Below, one piece after another: positions 8,177 to 15,169 of a DNA stretch of 30,277 nt. The notes beneath the pieces are model-generated. The model was not told the DNA's origin. It worked only from the letters and a program-made list of their open reading frames with translations, and ran no database searches. The first letter of the stretch is position 1. The number at the start of each line of letters is the position of its first letter. The translations under genes were made by a program, and so were the position numbers. This stretch comes from DASPKO01 sp035628055 (lineage in GTDB: Bacteria; Planctomycetota; Phycisphaerae; Phycisphaerales; UBA1924). Location: assembly GCA_035628055.1 (NCBI GenBank), contig DASPKO010000175.1, forward strand, positions 1 to 30,277, given 5' to 3'.

Positions 8177-9252
8177 GCGCTTGCCTCCGGTCCATTCTGG
8201 CCCGAGACGGGGAGCCCGCCCACCGTGATCGGAACCGCCCCGTACGCCTCCGCCGTCAGCTCGTAGCTCCCCACGCGGATGCCGCGCCCCTCGGGCGGCT
8301 CGATCCCATGCTCGCGCATCAGGCGCTTGAGCGTGAGCGGCAGGCCGAACTCGATGTCCTCCTCGAAGACGTCCCGTTGCTCGAGGGTTCCCCCGTAGCG
8401 CGCCAGGAGGTCACGGCAGAGCTCGGCCACCAGGGCCTCGGGGGCCGAGGCGCCCGCGGTGATCAGCACGGTCTGGTCCGGGTTGGCGCGGAACCACGCG
8501 TGGTCGACCCCGCCCACGTCGTCGATGAGGTGGGCGGGCACGCCCAGGTTGCGCGCGATCTCCGTGAGGCGGACCGAGTTGCTCGAGTTGGTCGAGCCGA
8601 CGACCAGGACCAGGTCGCACTCGGGGGCGATCTGGCGCACCGCCGCCTGGCGGTTGGTCGTCGCGTAGCAGATGTCGCTGCTGGGCGGGTCCTTGAGCGC
8701 GGGCAGGGCCAGGCGCAGCGCCGAGATGATGGTCTGGGCGTCGTCGGTGCTCAGGGTGGTCTGGGTGAGGTAGGCCACGCGACTCGGATCGCGGATTGTC
8801 AGGCCCGCGATGTCCTCGGGGCGCTCGACCACCTGGATCGAGTCCGGTGCCTCGCCCATGGTCCCCACCACTTCCTGGTGGTGCCGATGTCCGACGAGCA
8901 GGATGTCATACCCCTGGCGGGCGTAGCGCACGGCCTCCGAGTGAACCTTGGTGACGAGCGGGCAGGTGGCGTCGATCGTGATGAGGCCCCGTGCCGCGGC
9001 GGCCGCCCGGACCGAGGGGCTGATCCCGTGCGCCGAGAAAACGATGATGTTTCCCTCGGGCACGTCGGCCGGGTCGTTGACGAAGACGACCCCCCTGTCC
9101 GTGAACCGGCCGACGACGTGCTTGTTGTGCACGATCTCGTGATAGACGTAGATGGTGCGGCCGGGGAAGAGCTCGAGCACCCGATCGACGACCTCGATCG
9201 CCATGCGCACGCCGGCACAGAAACCCCTGGGATTGGAGAGGATCAGGCGCAC
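8173..9252 (-). CDS. ispH: 4-hydroxy-3-methylbut-2-enyl diphosphate reductase
   Basis: This is the last enzyme of the MEP pathway; it reduces HMBPP to IPP and DMAPP with a 4Fe-4S cluster. The three cluster cysteines are present (C12 in NPRGFCAGV, C97 in DATCPLV, C195 in DICYATTNRQ), as are the active-site residues H42, H75 (SAHG), H125 and E127 (GHRHHQEVVGT). The SNS block is VGSTNSSNS. Length is 359 residues, somewhat longer than the typical 310-320, because of extensions in the C-terminal third. The start is GTG at 9252-9250, which gives the standard MRLxLxNPRGFCAGV N-terminus; no strong ribosome-binding site is seen. It heads the six-gene leftward unit and would supply precursors for the undecaprenyl carrier used by the downstream glycan genes. 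Confidence 0.97.
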   Translation of the reverse strand: MRLILSNPRGFCAGVRMAIEVVDRVLELFPGRTIYVYHEIVHNKHVVGRFTDRGVVFVNDPADVPEGNIIVFSAHGISPSVRAAAAARGLITIDATCPLVTKVHSEAVRYARQGYDILLVGHRHHQEVVGTMGEAPDSIQVVERPEDIAGLTIRDPSRVAYLTQTTLSTDDAQTIISALRLALPALKDPPSSDICYATTNRQAAVRQIAPECDLVLVVGSTNSSNSVRLTEIARNLGVPAHLIDDVGGVDHAWFRANPDQTVLITAGASAPEALVAELCRDLLARYGGTLEQRDVFEEDIEFGLPLTLKRLMREHGIEPPEGRGIRVGSYELTAEAYGAVPITVGGLPVSGQNGPEASA

Positions 9253-9643
9253 CCGCTGAGTTTAGGTGTGTGCTGCGGCGCGGGCATGGTGGCCACGCCT
9301 GGCCAGTCCCCGGTGCGGCGCGCACCTGAAAGTGTCGCCAGTGCCCCGGAGGGGCTCGTGGACCCTTCGCAGGGTTTGGCACGAGCGCTGCTATGTGTCC
9401 CGCACGCTCGCTCGATGGGATCGAGCCGGGACCGAGCCAAGGCTGCTCGGGACCCCGGCCTCTCCCCCGGGCGTGCCAGTGCCGTCCGCGCAGCGTTTCC
9501 GCGATCGCGACGCGTGAAGCGCGAGACGGGCGGCACGAAGGTTTGGTGAAGCCGATTCGGCACGCCCCGGGCCGGATCGGAGAAACACTCGCGGGGGATA
9601 GCACACACAACGGGCCAAGACGCCCGAGAAAGTTGAAAGACCA
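9253..9643. other. Divergent intergenic region with clustered strong hairpins
   Basis: This 391-bp stretch separates the divergent ispH and small secreted-protein genes and must hold both promoters, though I see no clear -35/-10 pair for either. It is rich in perfect inverted repeats between 9344 and 9536, listed separately. Frames open across it have no ribosome-binding site or recognisable product. Confidence 0.5.
9355..9536 (+). ncRNA. Candidate structured RNA or 5' leader (four hairpins)
   Basis: Four stem-loops follow each other. (1) CTCGTG 9355-9360 with CACGAG 9380-9385, enclosing ACCCT-TCGC-AGGGT. (2) GCTCGAT 9410-9416 with ATCGAGC 9420-9426 around a GGG loop. (3) GCCGGG 9425-9430 with CCCGGC 9454-9459, enclosing CCGAGC 9432-9437 with GCTCGG 9445-9450. 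(4) GTGCCGTCC 9479-9487 with GGGCGGCAC 9528-9536, with one G-U pair. Hairpins 2 and 3 share two bases and could be alternatives. I do not recognise RNase P, tmRNA, SRP, 6S or a known riboswitch. The strand is a guess (leader of the gene at 9644). Chance stems are common at this GC content, so confidence is limited. Confidence 0.3.
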
Positions 9644-10045
9644 ATGAGCAAGCTTGTTCTGATCCTCGTTTCCCTGGTTGCGATGCTGACCGTCGGCCTC
9701 GTGCAGAGCCCGGCTCTGGCGGGCGAAGGTGACACCACGACCTACCTGCGGGCTTCGCTGAGCAGCCAGACCTCGCGCCTCAAGGCCGAGGCCGCCTACT
9801 CCGAGGTCGTCTCCGGCGAGAAGATCCACCAGGTCTACAAGGTGGCCATCGCCAACGCCCGTCCCGGCGCGGTCTACAACGTGACCGTCGACGGCGCCCT
9901 GATCGGGCAGGTCCGTGCCGGCACCGACGGCCGCGGCACCCTCAGCGTCGAGAAGGCCTCGACCGTGGCCCGTCCGGCCATGTACCGGGCCCAGGTCGGC
10001 AGCATCGTCAAGACCGGCGACGCGGCTGGCAAGTTCGTCAGCTAA
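9644..10045 (+). CDS. Small secreted protein of unknown function
   Basis: A protein of 133 residues with a clear signal peptide: MSKL, a hydrophobic core, then cleavage expected after SPALA (about residue 26). The mature part is about 107 residues, without cysteine. It seems beta-rich, with repeated short strands such as VYKVAIANARPGAVYNVTVDG and YRAQVGSIVKTG. I recognise no family. It has its own terminator immediately after the stop and a long, structured upstream region, so it is a monocistronic gene. Codon choice is dominated by AAG, GAG, AAC, GTC and CTG, as in well-expressed genes, but this was judged by eye. The ATG at 9644 is preceded by a weak GAAAG site. Confidence 0.75.
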   Translation: MSKLVLILVSLVAMLTVGLVQSPALAGEGDTTTYLRASLSSQTSRLKAEAAYSEVVSGEKIHQVYKVAIANARPGAVYNVTVDGALIGQVRAGTDGRGTLSVEKASTVARPAMYRAQVGSIVKTGDAAGKFVS

Positions 10046-10080
10046 GCGGGCGGACCGGCTCTCGACCAACGTACCGTTCC

Positions 10081-10117
10081 AGGCGGCCCCGGAGACCCCG
10101 GGGCCGCCTGCTTTTTT
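10081..10117 (+). terminator. Strong rho-independent terminator
   Basis: A perfect 12-bp stem (AGGCGGCCCCGG at 10081-10092, CCGGGGCCGCCT at 10098-10109) has a 5-nt loop (AGACC). It is followed by GC and six T residues (10112-10117). It lies 35 bp after the stop of the small secreted-protein gene and isolates it from the prepilin gene. Confidence 0.95.
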
Positions 10118-10268
10118 GGGCCGGCTCGCCCGCGCGCACGGGGGCCTCCGGGCGCGGGCCGCGCGATCCGCCCTACGCTCCGGGCAGGCCGGCGCCGCGG
10201 CGGGGTTCGCTCGCCGCGAGGGGCGTTTTTCGGTATCGTGTAGGCGCGGGCCACCTGGGAGGCAGCCA
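10118..10268 (+). other. Prepilin upstream region with GGGAGG ribosome-binding site
   Basis: This noncoding stretch lies between the terminator and the prepilin ATG. A good Shine-Dalgarno site, GGGAGG at 10257-10262, sits 6 nt before the start and decides it. TATCGT near 10231 could be a -10 box, but no matching -35 is visible. Confidence 0.5.
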
Positions 10269-11339
10269 ATGGACAGTGTCCGAGCCAGCCGCGTCCGAGC
10301 CGAGCGGCGTCCCCGCGGTTTCACGCTCATCGAGCTGCTGGTGGTGATCGCGGTCATCGCGCTGCTGGTGAGCCTGCTCCTCCCGGCGCTGGCGACCGCC
10401 CGGGAGACGGCCCGCGGGGCCGCGTGCGGGAGCAACCTGCGGCAGACCGTAATCGCGATCAACTCCTACGCGACCGAGTTCCGCGAGGCGGTGGTCGGCT
10501 CGCCCGAGACCAGCGGAGCGGACGCGTACAACAACCAGTTCAACGGCGTCGCCGTCCAGACCTGGGACTTCATCGGGCCCCTGGCGCACCACTCGGGCTA
10601 CGACGGGCCGGGGAGCGACCAGGAGGCGGCCAGCCTGACGCCGGCGACCCGAGCGGCGCGGTTCGACTGGTACCGCAAGGACCTCAAGCAGTTCATCTGT
10701 CCCTCGAACGACGTGACCGCCACGGTCTTCAGCGCGGGGGGCACCCCGGTGACCGACGGGCGGATGATCTCGTACAACATGTCGACGCAGTTCACCTCGT
10801 CGACGCGGCCCTCGCCCCTGGGAACGGGGCAGTTTTTCAACCAGGACCGGGGCGGCTACTCGCCACGGATGTCGCAGGTCGGCTCGGAGCACCTCAAGGT
10901 CGCCGTCTTCGAGGGGCACCGCTACGCCAACCAGGCGACCGACCCGGACTTCGACTTCGACCTGCGGGCCGCGTTCGGCGGGGCGTTCGGCGGGGTGGGG
11001 GCCTGGAAGAACGACTCCAAGGAGCTGAACCGGTTCCTGGCCCCGGGCGAGCCGGGGGCGATCCTCTCGGGCTTCGGCAGCCTCCGCGACGCGCGCACCT
11101 GGGCGTTCCGGCACGGCGCGAAGCGCAACGGGACGCGGGTCGCCGCGGCCTACGGGAACATGGCCTTCTTCGACGGGCACGTGGTGATGATGGACGATGG
11201 CCAGGCGACGAACCCCGATTACTGGTTCCCCACGGGAACGCGGCTGCGCGACGACAACGTATTCTGGCAGTTCGCGCAGAACACCTGGCCGGGAAAGTTC
11301 CAGAACATGAGCGCGACCACGCCCTACATCGTCCCCTGA
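10269..11339 (+). CDS. DUF1559-type prepilin (planctomycete pseudopilin)
   Basis: A protein of 356 residues. A basic leader (RAERRPRG) precedes the type IV pilin signal FTLIELLVVIAVIALL at about residues 18-33. Cleavage is expected at G|F by a PilD-type peptidase, with E at mature position 5. The body is a large globular domain with scattered Tyr, Asn and Trp. Near the C-terminus is the processing-associated signature RHGAKRNG...FFDGHVVMMDDG. In most family members the spacing is H-X9-DG; here I count 19 residues between H and DG. These proteins are abundant in planctomycetes and may form type II secretion-like pseudopili, but their roles are mostly unknown. The start is set by a GGGAGG site. 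A one-TM protein gene follows 30 bp later. Confidence 0.92.
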   Translation: MDSVRASRVRAERRPRGFTLIELLVVIAVIALLVSLLLPALATARETARGAACGSNLRQTVIAINSYATEFREAVVGSPETSGADAYNNQFNGVAVQTWDFIGPLAHHSGYDGPGSDQEAASLTPATRAARFDWYRKDLKQFICPSNDVTATVFSAGGTPVTDGRMISYNMSTQFTSSTRPSPLGTGQFFNQDRGGYSPRMSQVGSEHLKVAVFEGHRYANQATDPDFDFDLRAAFGGAFGGVGAWKNDSKELNRFLAPGEPGAILSGFGSLRDARTWAFRHGAKRNGTRVAAAYGNMAFFDGHVVMMDDGQATNPDYWFPTGTRLRDDNVFWQFAQNTWPGKFQNMSATTPYIVP

Positions 11340-11369
11340 GGCCGCGAAGTCCCGCGCCTCGCTTACCCC

Positions 11370-11936
11370 ATGGCACACCCACGAACGTCGACGCCGGCGC
11401 CGGAGAGAGACCCTCCGGCGGCGCCGGGCCCGGAGGGACGGCGCCGCTCGGCGTGGATGGCCGCCGCGGCCGCGGCCATGCTCATCGTCTCGGGCATCCT
11501 GCTCGTGCGCACGATGGGGGGCGGGAGCGACGCGGGCACGGCCTCGCGCCGGCGCGACGTGATCGACGCCGAGACGGGGGAGCTCTTCCGCGACTTCCCG
11601 ATCGCCGAGGGCGCGCGCTTCCCCTGGACCAACCCCAAGACCGGCACCCCGACTCTGTACCCGGCGGAGCGCTGCTACTGGACCAGGGACGGGCGGGCCA
11701 CGCTCGAGCCGACCTTCGTGTTCGTGAAGGAGTACGCGGACATCGACGAAGACACCACGTGCCCGGACTGCGGGCGCGAGGTCGTGCCGCACAATCCGCT
11801 CCCTCCCGAGGAGCTCATGATCGAGGCGGCCCGGGCCCGCGGGGCGCGCGACCCGGGAGGGCGCGACCCGGGGGGGCGCGACCGTGGCGGGCGCGACCCT
11901 GGGGGGGGCGACCCCGGATCGCGCGACCCGGGCTAG
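11370..11936 (+). CDS. Single-pass membrane protein with CPDC motif and RDPGG-repeat tail
   Basis: A protein of 188 residues that I do not assign to a named family. A Pro-rich, basic cytoplasmic N-terminus (1-27) precedes one membrane helix at about 28-46 (WMAAAAAAMLIVSGILLV). The exported domain (about 60-150) includes FPWTNPKTGTPTLYPAERCYW and TCPDCGREVVPHNPLPPEE; the single CxxC plus an upstream Cys could bind metal. The last 30 residues are six RDPGG-like repeats encoded by 15-bp DNA repeats. There is no clear ribosome-binding site at the ATG. It follows the prepilin by 30 bp on the same strand, so a partner role in that pseudopilus or secretion system is possible. Confidence 0.7.
   Translation: MAHPRTSTPAPERDPPAAPGPEGRRRSAWMAAAAAAMLIVSGILLVRTMGGGSDAGTASRRRDVIDAETGELFRDFPIAEGARFPWTNPKTGTPTLYPAERCYWTRDGRATLEPTFVFVKEYADIDEDTTCPDCGREVVPHNPLPPEELMIEAARARGARDPGGRDPGGRDRGGRDPGGGDPGSRDPG
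11846..11935 (+). repeat. 15-bp coding tandem repeat (six units, RDPGG)
   Basis: Six 15-bp units based on GCGCGACCCGGGAGG run from 11846. Units 1 and 2 are nearly identical; units 3 to 6 carry several substitutions. They stay in frame and encode RDPGG, RDPGG, RDRGG, RDPGG, GDPGS, RDPG. Slippage here would lengthen or shorten the tail of the membrane protein without a frameshift. Confidence 0.85.
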
Positions 11937-11942
11937 CGTCCA

Positions 11943-11984
11943 CCCCCGCGTGGGTGCCCCCGCGTGGGTGCCCCCGCGCGGGCG
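11943..11984. repeat. 14-bp noncoding tandem repeat (three units)
   Basis: Three copies of CCCCCGCGTGGGTG run at 11943-11956, 11957-11970 and 11971-11984, the last with substitutions. They lie in the 74-bp gap before the peptidase gene. The unit can pair internally (CACCC with GGGTG), so the RNA could fold. Confidence 0.8.
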
Positions 11985-12010
11985 AGTCACGGGCGCGCCG
12001 GGGACATCTC

Positions 12011-13531
12011 ATGCACGAGCGGGTCCTTGAACATCTTGACCGGGACGAGCCCCGGGCCATCGAGCGGCTGCTGGAGTGGCTGCGCATCCCGAGCGTTTCG
12101 ACACAGGCGGAGCACCGCGAGGACTGCCGGCGGGCGGCCCAGTGGGCGGCGCGTCACCTGGAATCCTCGGGCCTGGCCGTGCGGCTCCGCGAGACCGGCG
12201 CCGTCGGCCCCGACGGGCGCGGGAGCGGTCACCCCATCGTGCTGGGCTTCACCCACGAGGCCGACGCCCGCGCGGCCGACGCGGAATGGGCCGACGGGCG
12301 GGCGCGAGCGCGTCCCGACGCCGCGCGGCAGAGCGAGGGCCCGCACCTGCTCTTCTACGGGCACTACGACGTTCAGCCCGCGGACCCGCTGGAGCTGTGG
12401 GATTCCCCGCCCTTCGAGCCGGTGATCAGGGCGGCGGTCGCGGGAGGCCCGGGGGAGCGGATCGTGGCCCGCGGAGCCGTCGACGACAAGGGCCAGGTCA
12501 TGATGTTCCTCGAGGCCCTGCGGTCGTGGCGGGCGGTGACGGGCACGCCCGCGGGCGGGGCGCGGTTCACGGTGCTGCTCGAGGGGGAGGAGGAGTCCGG
12601 GTCGGTCAACCTCGACGCCTTCTGCCGAACGGCCGAGGCGATGCTGCGGCGCTGCGACGCCTGCGTGATCTCGGACACGGGCATGCTGGCGCGGACGCGC
12701 CCGGCGATCACCTACGGCGTGCGCGGGCTCGCCTACACCGAGGTGACGCTGCACGGGGCGAACCAGGACCTGCACTCGGGCCTCTGGGGCGGGCGGGCGC
12801 CCAACCCCGCCAGCGAGCTCTGCAAGGTGCTCGCCCGGCTCTGGGACGAGCGCGGGCGCGTCACGCTGCCGGGGTTCTACGACGCGGTGCGCCCCCTGGC
12901 CCCGGAGGAGCGTGCGGCGTGGGCGCGCTTGCCCTTCGATCCGGCGGAGGCGCTGGCCAAGATCGGCCTGCCCCCCGAGGCCGATCGGTGGGGGGGGCAG
13001 GAGGAGGGGTACACGGCCCTGGAGCGCGAGTGGGCGCGCCCGACCGCGGAGATCAACGGCATCGTGGGCGGGTACACGGGGCACGGCGCCAAGACCATCA
13101 TTCCGGCGCGGGCTTCGGCGAAGGTGAGCTTCCGCTTGGTGGCGGACCAGGACCCGGGGGCGGTCACCGAGGCCTTCTTCGCGTGGTGCCGGTCGCGCAC
13201 ACCGCCGGGCTGCCGCTGGGAGTTCGTCAGTCACTCCGGCGGTCCGCCCGCGACGGTGCGCACGGATTCGGAGTACCTCCGGGCCGCGGCACGGGCGATC
13301 AAGCGCGCGACCGGCAAGGAGCCGGAGCTCATCCGCTCGGGGGGCTCGATCCCGGTCGCGGGGATGCTCAAGGCGCTCGCGGGGCTCGAGACGGTCTTCA
13401 TGGGGTTCGGGCTGGACGATGACCGCGTCCACTCGCCCAACGAGAAGTTCGAGCTGGAGTGCTACCGGATGGGGGCGCGGGCGCACGTCCTGCTGGTGGC
13501 CGAGATGCTCGGGGCGGGGCGCGGCGGCTAG
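12011..13531 (+). CDS. M20-family metallopeptidase (dipeptidase-like)
   Basis: A zinc-dependent exo/dipeptidase of the M20 (ArgE/DapE/CPG2/carnosinase) family, 506 residues, without a signal peptide, so cytoplasmic. Metal and catalytic motifs are complete: GHYDVQP (H118, D120), RGAVDDKGQ (D158/D159), EGEEESGS (E193-E195), CVISDTG and HSPNEKFEL near the C-terminus. The dimerisation domain block DLHSGLWGGRAPNPASEL is clear, and this arrangement is closest to the dipeptidases of the CNDP2/PepV-like branch. An extra acidic/Arg-rich insert (about 82-110) precedes the first zinc motif. The substrate cannot be inferred. The ATG at 12011 has a GGGGA site about 6 nt upstream. Its TAG stop overlaps the opposing gene's stop. 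Confidence 0.93.
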   Translation: MHERVLEHLDRDEPRAIERLLEWLRIPSVSTQAEHREDCRRAAQWAARHLESSGLAVRLRETGAVGPDGRGSGHPIVLGFTHEADARAADAEWADGRARARPDAARQSEGPHLLFYGHYDVQPADPLELWDSPPFEPVIRAAVAGGPGERIVARGAVDDKGQVMMFLEALRSWRAVTGTPAGGARFTVLLEGEEESGSVNLDAFCRTAEAMLRRCDACVISDTGMLARTRPAITYGVRGLAYTEVTLHGANQDLHSGLWGGRAPNPASELCKVLARLWDERGRVTLPGFYDAVRPLAPEERAAWARLPFDPAEALAKIGLPPEADRWGGQEEGYTALEREWARPTAEINGIVGGYTGHGAKTIIPARASAKVSFRLVADQDPGAVTEAFFAWCRSRTPPGCRWEFVSHSGGPPATVRTDSEYLRAAARAIKRATGKEPELIRSGGSIPVAGMLKALAGLETVFMGFGLDDDRVHSPNEKFELECYRMGARAHVLLVAEMLGAGRGG

Positions 13532-14463
13532 CCGGCGCGCCCGAGCACGAGGCGGTCCAGGTTGGCGGCGACGACGCGGTCGCGCCCGGCGTGCTTGGCG
13601 GCGTAGAGGCTCCGGTCCGCCGCCTCGATCCACTGCGTCGCGGTCATGGGGCCGCAGTGCCCGTCGGAGCCGGCGATCCCGACGGAGATCGTGATCGAGG
13701 TCTCGGGGTGGCGCGACCAGGCGAGCTCGGCGACGGCCCGGCGGATGCGCTCGGCCACCTGCACGGCGTCGGCCGGGCCCGTGCCGGGCATGATCATCGC
13801 GAACTCCTCCCCGCCGTAGCGGCAACAGACGTCGTGCTGGCGGCTCTGGCGGAGCAGGAGCCCGGCGAGCACCTGGAGGACCTCGTCCCCGGCGGGGTGC
13901 CCGAAGGTGTCGTTGATGCGCTTGAAGTGGTCCACGTCGAGCATCGCTAGCGCGAGCGGGCGCTGGTACCGGTGCGTCTCGGAGATGGTCTCCGCCAGGC
14001 GCTTGTCGAAGTGGGCGCGGTTGCCCAGGCCGGTGAGCCCGTCCACGTCGGCGCGGTCGGCGAGCAGGCGCAGGAGCTGGTGCATGCGCAGCGCCGCCCG
14101 GAGGCGGGCGCGCAGCTCGGCCATGTCGAAGGGCTTGGTGACGTAGTCGGTGGCCCCCAGGTCGAAGGCCGCGACCTTGTCCTCGGAGCCCTGGAGCCCC
14201 GAGAGGACGATCACCGGGATGTTGTTGGTCGAGACGTCCTCCTTGATCACGCGCAGCAGCTCGAAGCCGTCCATCTCGGGCATGTCCAGGTCGAGGAGGA
14301 TGGTCGCCGGGCGGAAGCTCTTGAGCGCCTGGACGGCCTCGCTCCCGCTGGCGGCCACCACGAGGCTGATGTGCTCGTGACGCAGGCGCGCCTGGAGCAG
14401 CCGGTGCACGTCGACCGAGTCGTCGATGAGCAGGACCAGCGGCTTGTTCTCGTCGTGTGCCAC
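13528..14463 (-). CDS. Response regulator-diguanylate cyclase (REC-GGDEF)
   Basis: A protein of 311 residues with two domains. The receiver (about 8-122) has the acidic pair D14/D15, phosphoacceptor D58 in LLDLDMPEMDG, and K110. The GGDEF domain (about 138-305) has DGLTGLGNR, DVDHFKRINDTFGHPAGD and the active-site GGEEF at 217-221. An RxxD inhibitory site (R208-D211) lies five residues before it. It should therefore make cyclic di-GMP when phosphorylated and be product-inhibited. This resembles PleD/WspR-type output proteins. The GTG at 14463-14461 is chosen because it begins just before the receiver and clears the upstream HPt gene by 41 bp; the ribosome-binding site is poor, so the start is uncertain. 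The HPt gene upstream is the likely phosphodonor partner. Confidence 0.93.
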   Translation of the reverse strand: MAHDENKPLVLLIDDSVDVHRLLQARLRHEHISLVVAASGSEAVQALKSFRPATILLDLDMPEMDGFELLRVIKEDVSTNNIPVIVLSGLQGSEDKVAAFDLGATDYVTKPFDMAELRARLRAALRMHQLLRLLADRADVDGLTGLGNRAHFDKRLAETISETHRYQRPLALAMLDVDHFKRINDTFGHPAGDEVLQVLAGLLLRQSRQHDVCCRYGGEEFAMIMPGTGPADAVQVAERIRRAVAELAWSRHPETSITISVGIAGSDGHCGPMTATQWIEAADRSLYAAKHAGRDRVVAANLDRLVLGRAG

Positions 14464-14504
14464 GAAGCGGCGGCTCGCTGGGTGGGGGAACGGGTCGACC
14501 GGCG

Positions 14505-14861
14505 CTAGCTGGGCGCCACGGCGGTGCAGAGCCGGATCAGTTCCTCGAACTGCCCGCGCAGGTGCTGCGCGCAGACCGGGCTGGACCCCTCGCTCAGGGC
14601 GATGAGCTCGCACTCCAGCCGGCCCGCGGCCTGGGAGAGGCTGGGGTAGCCGAAGCCGGCGGCGGCGCCCTTGAGCTGGTGGGAAAGACGCCGGAGCGTG
14701 TCAATGTCGTGCCGGTCCCAGAGCGATCGGAGCTGGGCGAGCTTGGAGGGCATGTCGCCGACAAACAGCCGGACCACCTCCGCCATTTCCGGGTCGGACG
14801 CGAACTGGCTGTGCAGAGCGCCCGCGGGCCGCGGGTCGGGCCCGGGTGGGTCTGTCCCCAT
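14505..14861 (-). CDS. Stand-alone histidine phosphotransfer (HPt) protein
   Basis: A protein of 118 residues with a single HPt four-helix domain. The phosphorylatable histidine is H61 in SHQLKGAAAGFGY, the canonical HxxKG motif. The N-terminal 16 residues are Pro/Gly-rich. It has a perfect AGGAGG ribosome-binding site on the minus strand (14875-14870), 8 nt before the ATG. It lies 41 bp upstream of the REC-GGDEF gene and is probably cotranscribed. No histidine kinase is in the window, so the phosphate source must lie elsewhere; a hybrid kinase is expected for an HPt-mediated relay. Confidence 0.92.
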   Translation of the reverse strand: MGTDPPGPDPRPAGALHSQFASDPEMAEVVRLFVGDMPSKLAQLRSLWDRHDIDTLRRLSHQLKGAAAGFGYPSLSQAAGRLECELIALSEGSSPVCAQHLRGQFEELIRLCTAVAPS

Positions 14862-14916
14862 GGGGTGTGCCTCCTGTCGACCCTTGGATCGGTCCGCACG
14901 GGGCCCGGGTTGACGC

Positions 14917-14947
14917 GGGGGTGGGTTTGGCTGGGTCGTGGGTGGGG
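14917..14947 (+). promoter_or_regulatory. Potential G-quadruplex
   Basis: Five runs of at least three G occur with loops of 1, 7, 4 and 1 nt: GGGGG, GGG, GGG, GGG and GGGG. This satisfies the classic G3+N1-7 rule on the plus strand. It lies in a divergent promoter region. Function is unknown and G-runs are common in such GC-rich DNA. Confidence 0.4.
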
Positions 14948-15050
14948 CGCAGGTGTGCTGGGGTGGTCGGAACGGCCCAGGGCCAGGTAACTCGGCACCG
15001 GGGCCCCGCGGCGCGCGTGGGCGGGCCGATGGTCCTTCGCGGGGTTATTC

Positions 15051-15071
15051 GAGCGGGCCGGCCCGGCTCGG
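15051..15071. promoter_or_regulatory. Near-palindromic inverted repeat, possible operator or hairpin
   Basis: CGAGC (15051-15055) pairs with GCTCG (15067-15071), and the centre GGGCC/GGCCC is also palindromic. One extra G breaks perfect symmetry. It lies about 100 bp before the exported-protein gene. It could be a protein-binding site or an RNA hairpin. Confidence 0.3.
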
Positions 15072-15169
15072 GCGGGCGGGGGACAGGCGGCCCGGGCAAA
15101 ACGGGGTCCCCCAGGCTCCCAACGACCCTGATACCGTTCGGGCGAGGATCGAATACGAAGGAGTTGGAC

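Larger units (their letters stand above)
14862..15169. other. Divergent intergenic region with G-quadruplex motif and inverted repeat
   Basis: This 308-bp gap separates the HPt/diguanylate cyclase pair from the exported-protein pair, so it should hold both promoters. It contains AGGAGG (14870-14875, minus) for the HPt gene, a G-quadruplex motif (14917-14947), an inverted repeat (15051-15071) and AAGGAG (15158-15163), 6 nt before the ATG at 15170. No convincing -35/-10 pair is visible. Confidence 0.6.

Noticed and set aside
9243..9644. Minus-strand frame of 133 codons in the ispH upstream gap
   Set aside because: It has no ribosome-binding site and no recognisable motif, and it overlaps the hairpin cluster and the ispH start.
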